Source: Zingiber officinale
Lineage: Eukaryota > Streptophyta > Magnoliopsida > Zingiberales > Zingiberaceae
Reading direction: 5' to 3'
Assembly: GCF_018446385.1 (NCBI RefSeq)
Contig: NC_055987.1
Span: forward strand, 12,051,705-12,115,704
DNA length: 64,000 nt
The notes beneath the pieces are model-generated. The model searched no databases, had not been told where the DNA came from, and was given only the letters and a program-made list of their open reading frames with translations. Positions 34,438 to 44,102 of this stretch are shown piece after piece (the first letter of the stretch is position 1; each line of letters starts with the position of its first letter). Position numbers and translations under genes: made by a program.

Positions 34438-35692
34438 ATGGCTCCTCGGTAAAACTTCTTCCCCTATCTGAAATTTTATTTGAAATTATCTTTGCAAACT
34501 CTCTTAGAATATTTTTTTAAAACAGTAAGAAACGAACAAATACTGGTGCTGGACCCTCCAATGCTAGTACAGACCCTAGGTTTCCCACAGACTAACTTAG
34601 GATTAAGTTTGAGTCCACCATTTATAAGGCCATAAGGACTACCTGCATAGATAGATCGTTCTTTCTAAGGTCATGTCCCTCTGCTTTAGAGGTTATAGGC
34701 TACTATAACTTAACGAATCTTGTCGAATGTACCAGTCCAATAAACATAAGCCTGTGTGCCGAATTTTGCAACAACCTAGTAAAAGTAGACGATTTCACCT
34801 ATACCACTAGGGCAGCAGGCACTGATATCGTATTTTCCCCTACGACTATCCGAGAGTTTTTAGAGTTGCGTCCATCTACTTGCTCCTTTTTGTGCTATCC
34901 TCCGAGGGATCTACCGTTCGAAGATCCCTACTCACATATTACTCTCGATACGATCTATTCGTATTTTTTCGGGGGAGAGAGAGATCCCACGGTGACACAG
35001 TTTAGGTCAGTAGAACTTCGAGTCCAGGACTACGCTCTTTATAGGTTGTAGTGCTTTGCATTTTACCACTGACTACTCGGGACATCGCTGTGATGCGCCC
35101 TTTCCATTCGTTCTTACTTTATGCCCTGATTCATAGGTTAGACATTGACATTAGCCTACACATCTTCTCCACCATTATCTATTCGGCTGGATTTGTGACT
35201 GACAGTCGAGTCCATATACCATTTGGTCACATTCTGACAGCCTATATGTCCTCGTTGCATATTGATGTCACTAGGGGAGACGTTGCCCATATGACCGAGT
35301 TCAATGTTATAGCCGCTCGAAACTTTTCCCTAGCCGGCATCCACATAGATAGAGATGACGGGACTATGTCTTGGCGGAGGGGGGCACAGCACCAGCCCGA
35401 TCCAGACGCACAGGTGGACGAGTTCATGCTCGCACTATTTCCAGAGGAAGCCGCACCGGCTCCACCACCACCCCCAGCTCGAGCACCACGACGCGCTCCC
35501 CGCACTCTAGCCGACCGTATGACCGGACTAGAGAGAGCTATGGCGAGTCTCCAGCAGGAGAACTCTGACTTTCATCGGGACATGCGGCGAGAGGTTGCCG
35601 AGTTACGAGCTGCCGGAGTCACCCGACACACTGAGCTGATGGCACTTCTTCGATCCTTGGGATCTGGACCACCCCCCTCATCATCTCAGTAG
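34438..35692 (+). pseudogene. Intron-containing passenger gene of unknown function in the Sirevirus-like element
   Basis: A 77 bp intron (34449-34525, GTAAAA...AACAG) joins an 11-base first exon (from ATG 34438) in frame to a second exon that starts with a basic patch (KKR). The second exon is open except for TAA at 34593-34595 and a one-base frameshift near 35045, and ends at 35692, about 390 residues overall. Segments AEFCNNLVKVDDF, VFSPTTIREFLEL and FHSFLLYALIHRL recall the putative plant transposon protein domain found in repeats; this is a weak likeness. The C-terminus has a proline/alanine stretch (APAPPPPPARAP) and a coiled coil (about 35520-35650). It occupies the place of pol or the env-like frame of Sireviruses. 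No function can be assigned. Confidence 0.6.
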
Positions 35693-37294
35693 CCTTAGTG
35701 ATGACCTACTTCTGTAGCTACACTACTTGTAAAATATTTTGGATTTATCTAGTGGCGTTTCAAACTTACATTGAATATGCTCTATCTTAATAGGCTAGGA
35801 TATTTCAAAAATACTTTCAAAAATGATTTTACCAACTTATAGGTTAAACTTGTTTGTTTTCAAACTTTCCATTTTTAGACTTTCGAAAACAGTTTTGGCC
35901 TTAGACTAGTTTTACATCCTTAGAAAGCATGTACCCAGAGGACTAGTTTTTTGAGCATCTCACCAACACCTTAGGTTTACCTTGCTTGTGTTTGATAAAC
36001 ATAGAAAGGGGTGAGATGCATAGGCCAACTGTCTGGACTTAAGATGCTAATTTCAGTGCATCAACATAAGTCTGGACGTTAAATACAATTCAGACATTAA
36101 TTAGATTAAATTTCATCAGTCAAGTCAAACACTGACTGGTTGTAATTAACTTAATCTGACTAACCAAGTGAAAGCTACTATCTTCTGATAGTTAGTTAGT
36201 ACCTAATTGGTTAGACAGCTGGTTAAAGTTATGTCAGGTTCAGGGGGAGGAATTAATTAAAATTTTTCCTTTATATAAAATTTTTTTAAATTTTGAAAAA
36301 TATTTTCTTAAAAATTTCTTAAACCTACTTTTGAAAACTAACTCTTATAAAACTAAGCTGTTTTTAAAAATTGATTTTGAAAATTAGATTTAACTTAGTT
36401 TTGAAAATTGTGAAAATTAGATTTTCCAAAACTTAAGTTTACAAACTAAGCTTCTCAAAAAATTTTTTCCTTAATTTTGAAAATCAAAGTTCAAATAATC
36501 AATCTTCAAAAATCAACTTGCTTAAAATTGTGAAATTTTTAAAATCAACTCAAAATTGTTTGTTTTAAATCACAAACTTTTTATCCTTTTTACTTAGTCT
36601 TTGAAAACTCAACTTTTCAAGTATTTTAAACCATGGTTTTGAAACTAGTACGTTTGAACTTTAAAAGTTTGATTCTTTATTTTACTTTATCAAAGTTAGT
36701 TCTCCCAAACTCCTTTGAAAACTAAAAATAAAGTTCAAAAATCAATATTTGCAAACTGAAATTTGATTTGCAAAACTCAGTTAGATTTTTCAAACTTAAA
36801 TCATTGTCAAAATTTAAGTTTTAAATTAAATCGTTTACAAATTTAGTGGTGAAAAATAAATCAGTTTTGGAAAAATAGGTTTTTCAAACTTAGTTTTGGG
36901 ATTTTTGGTTTTGAAAACTTATGTTTGAAAAAGCGTTTCAAAGTTGAAACTTGTTTTGAATATTTAAATTTAGAGCTTATACACTTATATTTGTAAATGT
37001 AAATCTTGAAGCTAAAAACTACTGCTTTATACAAGTTTTCAAAACTTTATACTCCCCCAAGTCAACTTGATCTTTTCTTGGATTGAAAAATTGTACTTTT
37101 GTCCTTAAATCCTGAACTATGATTGTTTAAGTGTTATTCAGTAACTCTAGACTATGGTTGTTTACCCTTGTCTTTTTGATGATGAATGCCAAAGGGGGAG
37201 GAGGGTTAGGTGGTTAAGTTAGCTAAACCAATTTGAAAACACAAACTGACTTTAAACTAGCTGCTTCACTTATTCATCTTATTGTCATTCCATC
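35693..37294 (+). other. Long AT-rich tail of the Sirevirus-like element
   Basis: Non-coding, with many short TTTTGAAAACTT-like repeats. A purine run AAAGGGGGAGGAGGG at 37191-37205 looks like an extra polypurine tract, a known Sirevirus feature. Confidence 0.65.
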
Positions 37295-37306
37295 AAAAGG
37301 GAGAGA
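37295..37306 (+). other. Polypurine tract
   Basis: AAAAGGGAGAGA, one base before the 3' LTR. Confidence 0.85.
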
Positions 37307-37307
37307 T

Positions 37308-38293
37308 TGTTGGTCGTAGCACTAACGGGTTCCAATTTTGATGAATGACACATAGGTTAAGTTAGTTATGTTGTGTTGTCCATCTTTGATCGTGAAAAAA
37401 GTCCATCTAGGTCGACGTCGACGTGATAGTCGAAGTCAAGCCGGTCGAGCGAGGGCGGGCGATTGCGAAGAGGACAGAGTCGAGCGGTCGGGCCGGGAGA
37501 TGCGGCGAGAAGTCGCGGTCAGCGTCAGTCGCTGACCGAGGACGAGAAGTCAGCGCGACGCACAGACTGGCGTCTGCAGGTCTGTCATGAGGGGCGGGAG
37601 GAGCCGTGAGGACGATTCGAAGGGACATTAGGCCGGATCGATTTCCGGATGTCTTTAAGTCGAGATCGTGACTAGATTCGTCTCGAGAAACGGAATCTAA
37701 GTCATACTCTTTATCTATCTATCTGAACTTTAACTTAACTCATAACCATTTGTTTCTGATATATATTTTGCTCGGACTAACCTTGTTTTGCGGGAAAAGG
37801 AGTCTTTCTGAACAGGTGGTCAGGCCCAGAAGGGATCCAGCCTGCGCAGAGGATCCAGCCTGCGGTTTTATCCGGACACCTTTTCGCCACGTGGAGCATC
37901 TTGATTTGAGCAGAGTCCACCCTGCGCCGAGGGGATCCGTGCCGGAGCGACATATAAAAGAAGTAGTGGCCAGAATCAACCTTGATGAGAACTCTTATCT
38001 GCTTCTCGCTGCGAGTCCAAGTCAACAATCCGCTACAAGTGCTCTCCGGTTTTGTTTAATTTTCTTTCTCGATTATATTGCTTATTATTACTAGCATCTC
38101 CTACGTAATCTTTTTCTAATTGCGTAGTATCTGCCCAACGAAGTGGTCAAGGACCACCGGGCCTTGGAGTAGGAGTGTCAATCCGAAAGTAAAAATATTT
38201 GTGTCTACTTTATCTTTTTCCGCTGCGCTTAAACTCTTGTTTTGCGAATCGATATTCACCCCCCCCCCCTCTATCGAATCTAACGGTCCTACA
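37308..38293 (+). mobile_element. 3' LTR of the Sirevirus-like element
   Basis: 986 bases, about 95 shorter than the 5' LTR. The difference is mostly in the GTCGACGGGCTGACC module array, which is scrambled here (37400-37560). TATA box at 37953-37960. Confidence 0.85.
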
Positions 38294-38790
38294 TATGTTT
38301 CCAACTATGTTATTATTTAGAGAAGTTTCTATATTAGTATGAACAACTTCATTTGAAGCTTAGAGCAGTCCTCTTTGGAGCTGTTGTATAGTACAGAGTT
38401 GCCTAAAGTTTCTGTAGATTTATTGAAGTGTCAGTGGTAAAGCATGCTTAAAGGTTTCCTTTACTCTATAAAAACATATGTTGTGAATAAGTTTTTGTGT
38501 ATAGGTCTTTATGTTAAAGTATTACAGCAAGTTTAACTTGGCATAGTTAGGGCATGTGAGTTAGATTCTTTAGTCTTATGATTTAGCATGTTGTTGGACT
38601 TTCCCATTTGTTATTAGTCAAGCATGTGTAGTTTCTTTATTACTAGAATAGCATGAGCAGTATTGAATTAGGATTTGGACATATTTGTGTGCTTTCACTT
38701 GATTCTAATGTTATATCGGTTTCCTCATGATGACTAATTCTCTAAATAGATTTAGAGGGTTATAGGATGAATGCGGTGTCGGTTTATTAG

Positions 38791-39030
38791 TAGTATGCAG
38801 AATTTTAATAATAGTATGTGGATTTTGTTAAGCTTAGTATGCAGATTTTGTTAAGCTTAGTATGTAGATTTTAGATAAGCTTAGTATGCAGATTTTGGAT
38901 AAGCATAGTATGCAGATTTTGTTAAGCTTAGTATGCAGATTTTAGATAAGCTTAATATGCAGATTTTAGTTAAGCTTAGCATGCAGATTTATGTTAAGCT
39001 TTGTATGCAGATTTTTATTTAAGCATTTCA
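38791..39030 (+). repeat. About ten copies of a 23-24 bp tandem repeat
   Basis: The unit is close to AGTATGCAGATTTTGTTAAGCTT with small variants; it lies in the Tekay-like solo LTR. Confidence 0.9.
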
Positions 39031-39237
39031 AAGTTAGAATTTGCTTAAACATTTCAGTTTCTTTTAAAGAAGTATTCTTTTAGAAGTATTAACAAGTATA
39101 AGAAAGATAAAGAAAAGAAAGAAGAAGGCCAAGGCCTTAAGTAGATCCCAAAGTCAAGACTTTAGGGATTTTGACATACAAGGTGCTAAAGAAAATGCCG
39201 AGGCATTATATAGAAATATTAAAAGATAACAAGAAAT

Positions 39238-39424
39238 GTTCTGGGATGGTGGTATGATCCGGGGACCTAAGCCCGGTGAGCGCGCCAGAATCAACCAAGA
39301 TATCTTCTGGGATGGTGGTATGATCTGGGGACCTAAGCCAGGTGAGCGCGCCAGAATCAACCAAGATATGTTCTGGGATGGTGGTATGATCTGGGGACCT
39401 AAGCCCGGTGAGCGCGCCAGAATA
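39238..39424. repeat. 66 bp tandem repeat, nearly three copies
   Basis: Units start at 39238, 39304 and 39370 with TTCTGGGATGGTGG and differ by only a few bases. The unit length is a multiple of three, and frames on both strands stay open through the array. Confidence 0.95.
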
Positions 39425-40329
39425 AAGGGGGACTCCGGTCCTAAGTTCGGACCCCTACCAACCTAGCGCTAGAGTGGTTGTCTGATCAACAACTTATGTT
39501 ACGGTACTGCTAAGTGCAACTAGATCACCACAATAGTAGGTGTATAAGTACGCATGCAAGTATGTTCAAGTCATGTTCATGTTTATGCCTATGTTTATGT
39601 TTATGTTAGACTTGCTTACATGTTTAGCATTTCAGTATGCTTTGTTCCTCCCGCTGTTAGAAGAGCATGAGTAGCTTACATGTTTAGCATTTCAGCCTGT
39701 TTGATTCTTTTACTATTAGATGAGCATGAGCAGTCTTTAGTAAGCATTTAGTTAGTTCACGTTATAGATATATGTACATGCATATCGAGATTTTTGTGAG
39801 TTAGATAGCGCTTACTAAGCAAATTTTGCTTATATACTACACTTCCTCTTACTGCAGATACAGGAAAGGAGAAGATATAGAAAGGAAGGTGACAAGGAGG
39901 TGTTCGAAGGATGTGTGATGCCAGAACTATGGAAGACTTGGGATTAGGAAAGAAGTTTTAATTTTAGTTTCCGCATTTTAGTTATTGTAAACATTTGAGA
40001 TTATTCTGTTTAGATTGCATGTAGGATGAGTTCAGTTTAGTAAGTAGATATTTGTGTGTTGTTTTCTTTATTTTGGATTTATTATACTGCGTGGTTGATT
40101 GATATGTGTTCCAGCCGCTTGTGGCTGAGTATATATTGCATGTATTGTTGAATATGGTCACCGGTACAGGGAAGACTCTGCCGGAATTTTTCGCTAGGGT
40201 TTCCATATGATTTTTTTATCATACCGGTTAAGTAGAGTTAGTAGTTAAGTAACGGTCATCCTTAGAGAGTAGTAGTAGTAAGAAGGGTGGTCGTTACAGT
40301 TGACCAGATACTTAATTGGGATAGTCCTA

Positions 40330-40930
40330 ACTAGAGGTTAGGCAAGTGAAAGACCTAGTGAGTAAAGCTAGGCAGTTGTGAAAGTTCTGGTGAGTGAAGC
40401 CAGGTGAAAGACCTAGTGAGTGAACCTAGGTAAGTGAAAGACCCGGTGAGTGAAGTCGTGCAGTGGGAAAATCCTAGTGAGTGAAGCTAGGTGAAAGTCC
40501 TGGTGAGTGAAGTCAGGTAGATGGAAAGTCCTGGTAAGTGAAGCCAGACAGATGAAAAGTCCTAGTGAGTGAAGTTAGGCAGATGGAAAGACCTGATGAG
40601 TGAAGCCAGACATGTGGAGATCCAGATTAGTCAAGGTTGGTCGGACACCTGGTGTTGGGAAGCCCAAGTAGGTCAAAGGATTGACCGGATGCTTGGCACG
40701 AGGAAATCCAAATGGGTCAAGGGTGACTGGACATTTGGTGGAAGTCCAAGTGGGTCATGGAGGGCTAGACACTTGGCACAAGACGGTAAGTCCAAGTGGG
40801 TCAAGGTTGACCGGACACTTGGCATGAGGAGAAAAGTCCAAGTGGATCAAAGGATTAATCGGACACTTGGTAAAGAAGTCCCAGTAGGTCAAGGTTGACC
40901 GGATACTAGGCATGAGGAGTTTCAATATGT
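40330..40930 (+). repeat. Degenerate module array of the 1.7 kb LTR family
   Basis: Modules such as GTGAGTGAAGCCAGG and AAGTCCAAGTGGGTCAAGG repeat at irregular spacing. The same modules appear at 51370-51850 and, reversed, at 24280-24660. Confidence 0.8.
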
Positions 40931-40989
40931 CATAGTTGACCGGATGTTAGAATTGGGGATCCTAGACTTAATTTAATCAAGTCAAAGGG

Positions 40990-41270
40990 AGTCCAATCGA
41001 TTGGACCGTAGTCCAATCGATCAGTCGATCGATTGGTTGTGTGCGCGAGTGAAGGCTGGCCCAATCGATCAGCCGATCGATTGGGAAGCGAAATCGCGAC
41101 CACAGAGGAGCTCTCAATCGATCAGCCGATCGATTAGGCACCGCCAATCAATTTGGCGATTGATTGGAGCTAGTTGTCTTGTGCAGTCGCGAGAAGCACA
41201 GAAGAAGGTTGAATCGATCAGTCGATCGATTCAACCTCCCTAATCGATCAGCCAATCGATTGGGATGTGA
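40990..41270. repeat. Cluster of CGATCGATTG palindromes
   Basis: At least four segments of the form CAATCGATCAGYCGATCGATT occur; each is a near-perfect inverted repeat. Confidence 0.85.
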
Positions 41271-41794
41271 CCGTTGCGCAGGTTAAAGTTGTTGGAGAGC
41301 GATTTCTTCGTCACTTCTTCACCAGCTCCATTCCGATCTTTACCCGAGTTTCTCCACAACTCTTCGCCAGTTCTTAAAGCTTCTTGGAGCAAAGTGTTGT
41401 TGTACTTCCAAGATCAAGAGGCGTTCCACACAAGGAGAAGAGAGCTAGGGTTTTCATTTGTGTAAATCTTGTAAGGGATTCTTTGTATTCGCTTCTTCTT
41501 TTCTTCTTGTTCTATTGAGAGCTTGTACAAGGCTTCTCCGCCTTCGGTAGTTACCGTGAACAAGTATTTTTATTAGTGAAGTGTGTGTTATGTGTAGATC
41601 ATTGGATTAGTCACCTCTTCTTAAGGTAAATACCAAGTAAATCCCTTGTGTTAATGTTGTGAGAGTTGCTTGAGTATTTTCCGCTGCAACAACATCATCA
41701 AAGCATGAAACCGGAGAGCGACGAGCTATTCATCCCCCCCCCTTCTAGCTACAAATTGACCATAATAGGGAAAAAGTCATATTGACATAAATAT

Positions 41795-42006
41795 TGTGGC
41801 ATAAGGCGAATATGCTCGCCCCCAGCGCCCCCCGCCAACCCGTCCCAAGGCCAACACGGAGGAGGTAAATCATGGGTCGTTACTAGCCTTTGGAATAGTG
41901 ACTAGCACATAAGGGAGATATTTACCTCGGCTTTGCCGAGATTCGAACCCCAGACCTCATTGTGGCAACACCTCATGCGCTAGCCACTAGACTCATCCGA
42001 GGGGAC
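41795..42006 (-). mobile_element. tRNA-derived SINE, full length
   Basis: Read on the minus strand it has a tRNA-like head with a box A (GTGGCTAGCGCATGAGG) and a good box B (GGTTCGAATCTC), then a body ending CCTTATGCCACA. A perfect 17 bp duplication CATATTGACATAAATAT flanks it (41778-41794 and 42007-42023). Related copies are at 46943-47138 and, truncated, 60212-60285. Confidence 0.9.
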
Positions 42007-42849
42007 CATATTGACATAAATATGGACAAACCAATATGAGAGTCAATATTTCATAAATAGAAGAGGAAAATATATGTGATATACACCTATAATGTGTACA
42101 TACTTGATCATATAATATGGATTATGATCAACGACGCTATTGCTCCACTTTATTAGGTATAAAATTTTCAAAATTAAGTATAATTGTATGTTAATTTGGT
42201 ATAATTAAATATCCAAATTTATATGTCATTGGTTATATAAATACAGTTTAATTAGGTATAAAAGGTCCAAAAGGAGGTAAAATACTACCTTAATTTAACA
42301 TAATTTAAACTAAATCAAGTACATTGTCTATCCAATTGAGCACTATCTACAATAGGTTGATCAATCATCAATATGTACAAATTAGGTATAGTTAATTAGG
42401 TACAAATTATCCTAAATAAAGTATAAATATAGTTTAATTGTGTAAAAAAGTAGTTTAATTGAGTATAATTATACAAGATTTGACTATCCAGGTACAAAGT
42501 CTCCTCATCTGAAATATGTCCTTACCACGTTGTTAAAACAAAATACTTAATAGATGTTGTGCATGTGATCCTCAAGTGTGTGGGCAAAAAAGCTTTAATC
42601 TTAAAAGCTAATGTAGAGACAGTAAAACCCTACCAACCCCTAATCATCTCTCATCTCCCACCTAACTCCCTAAAATCGATCCTCTCCCTCCCAACTCACT
42701 CTTGCAAACTTCGATCTGTATTCTAAAATCAACAATGACACCAACAGAGGCGACGAAAGCAAGATAGGCAGCGACGACAAGAGAGATTTGAGTGCTAAAA
42801 TGGTGATCCCTAAGATTTTATTTCAACATACTATTTTAGAAGGGACTTA

Positions 42850-43256
42850 TGGTTGAAATATTTGCTTATTGTAAATATAGGGAAAACGTATGTTATTTTT
42901 GTTGGAAGGAATCTCGGTGTTTATGACAGTTGGGAAGAAAGTCATGCTTAAGTTAACAAATATAACGACCCGTTACACAAATCATATCTGAGTAAAGAGG
43001 AAGCATTGATAGCTTTTAATTCATACAAGGAGAAAGATTCGAGCCCTAATTCCAAAAAGATTCGAGCTCAACTTCGGCGTCAACTTCAACTGCCTCTCTA
43101 AGTTCTAGTAAAAAAAAGAAGCAAAATGAAGAACTATCAAAGTTAATCAATATTCAACTAGAGGTAGCTGATGAGTACGGTAAAAATGCATCTAATATTG
43201 CTGACATGTATGAAGAGTTAATAAAAAAATTAGATTATTTACATGTTAGTGATTAA
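42850..43256 (+). pseudogene. MULE passenger gene with an RNase H1 N-terminal (viroplasmin-like) domain
   Basis: One frame gives GKTYVIFVGRNLGVYDSWEE, then SHA, a TAA (42949-42951), and VNKYNDPLHKSYLSKEEALIAF. This is the pattern of the RNA:DNA-hybrid-binding domain found at the N-terminus of eukaryotic RNase H1 and in plant pararetrovirus inclusion proteins: Y-V-V-x-x-G, W-x-E-C-x-x-Q, K-S-x-x-x-x-E-A-x-x-A. The stop replaces the conserved Gln (CAA to TAA). After a frameshift near 43040, a Ser/Thr-rich linker, a lysine patch (SKKKKQNEEL) and a helical end (NIADMYEELIKKLDYL) run to the TAA at 43254-43256. No RNase H catalytic domain follows. It is in the same orientation as the Ulp1-like gene and convergent with MURA. 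Confidence 0.7.
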
Positions 43257-44102
43257 TTAATAGACTTGTTTAAATTGGATGAATGTATCTCTTATAAAAA
43301 ATAGTTGGATGAATGTACCTATAACTGTTTGCTGCATGAACTTGTTTCTTGTTCCTTTCTTGCTTATGGGAGCTAAATATGACTATCTCATTTACATATG
43401 AAGATTTTGTCATACTTAATAAGCTCATTTAAAATTCATTATACAAAAAAAAACCAGGCACAATTGACTCTCATTTATGTATATATTTACACGATGTCAG
43501 TACAATTTGCAAACTATCAGGTATATTTGGACGAAGGTTAGACACTCTTGTTGACACCTAAATAAAAATACTACTTGATTCGGTACAATATATCCAAAAT
43601 CAAGTTGATTGAGGGATTGTGCATTGTATACCACACGTTCTTGGATGTTTATTGAAAGAACATCATTACATATCATATATCCAATTTGTCAATGCCAAAC
43701 ATGCTTACAGTACCATATTTCAGTTAATTAGTTATTATCATCATATACCTAATTTCTCAATATTTGTACTCATCCTTGCACATCATATACCCAATTTATC
43801 AACATTTGTACTCAAGTTTGTGCCAAAATTAGACATAGTCATTTCATGATCCCACCTTAAGGATAAAAGTATAGAAAATATCACATATCAAATATCAAAA
43901 CACAAACACATATTATTCATGTTCCTAACATCATCCACAAACACAATAGTAATTATTACATGATACAAAGTCAATATAAATCACAAACACAACTCATACA
44001 TGTTTACATATAAAACCATAATAGATTATAGTATACTACATAAACAGACAAACCAATCTTGCACAAGGTTTTCAAAAACAGAACCATCATGCAATGCATA
44101 AA
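43257..44102. other. AT-rich space between the convergent MULE genes
   Basis: No gene is seen. Short repeats of the ATACCCAATTTATCAACATTTGTACTC type occur near 43740-43830. Confidence 0.6.

Larger units (their letters stand above)
30458..38293 (+). mobile_element. Sirevirus-like copia element without pol, carrying gag plus an extra gene
   Basis: LTRs at 30458-31538 and 37308-38293 start TGTTGGT and end GGTCCTACA. A perfect duplication TATGT flanks the element (30453-30457 and 38294-38298). It has a canonical primer-binding site, a gag with two nonsense codons, about 1.1 kb without coding, a separately promoted two-exon gene, a long AT-rich tail and a polypurine tract. The gag type and the late AAAGGGGGAGGAGGG purine run at about 37191 fit Sireviruses. 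Protease, integrase, RT and RNase H are absent. Confidence 0.9.
29128..40298 (+). mobile_element. Solo LTR of a Tekay-like chromovirus (about 3.3 kb without its insert)
   Basis: It starts TGTAACGACCC and ends GGTCGTTACA, the inverted terminal bases typical of this LTR type. It is flanked by ATTGA (29123-29127) and GTTGA (40299-40303), one mismatch, and the outer LTR reads through once it is removed. No internal gene of a chromovirus is present, so it is a solo LTR. It contains a pyrimidine-rich GC leader (29560-29860), the nested element 30458-38293, and two tandem arrays (38791, 39238). Its start and end resemble the LTR at 948-3967. Confidence 0.85.
28916..41767 (+). mobile_element. Solo LTR of the 1.7 kb LTR family, split by a Tekay-like solo LTR
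   Basis: It starts TGTTGGCACAATATCCC and carries the GGTCAAGGTTGACC segment typical of the LTRs at 17663, 23181 and 50882. It ends with CTAGCTACA... CCATAATA at 41767, corresponding to CTAGCCGAG...CCTAACA in the copy ending at 52776. Flanks GGGCA (28911-28915) and GGGAA (41768-41772) are a near-perfect target duplication. Without the insert it is about 1.68 kb, matching the family length. It has repeated GTGAGTGAAGC modules (40330-40930) and a cluster of CGATCGATTG palindromes (40990-41270). Confidence 0.8.

Noticed and set aside
35242..35505. Minus-strand frame over the passenger gene
   Set aside because: A shadow of the Pro/Ala-rich coding stretch on the plus strand.
38791..39030. Possible CRISPR-like array
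   Set aside because: Units are contiguous without unique spacers, in a plant LTR.
39154..39466. Open frames on both strands through the 66 bp repeat, considered as a repeat protein
   Set aside because: Openness follows from three near-identical units; there is no start context, and the array sits in a solo LTR.
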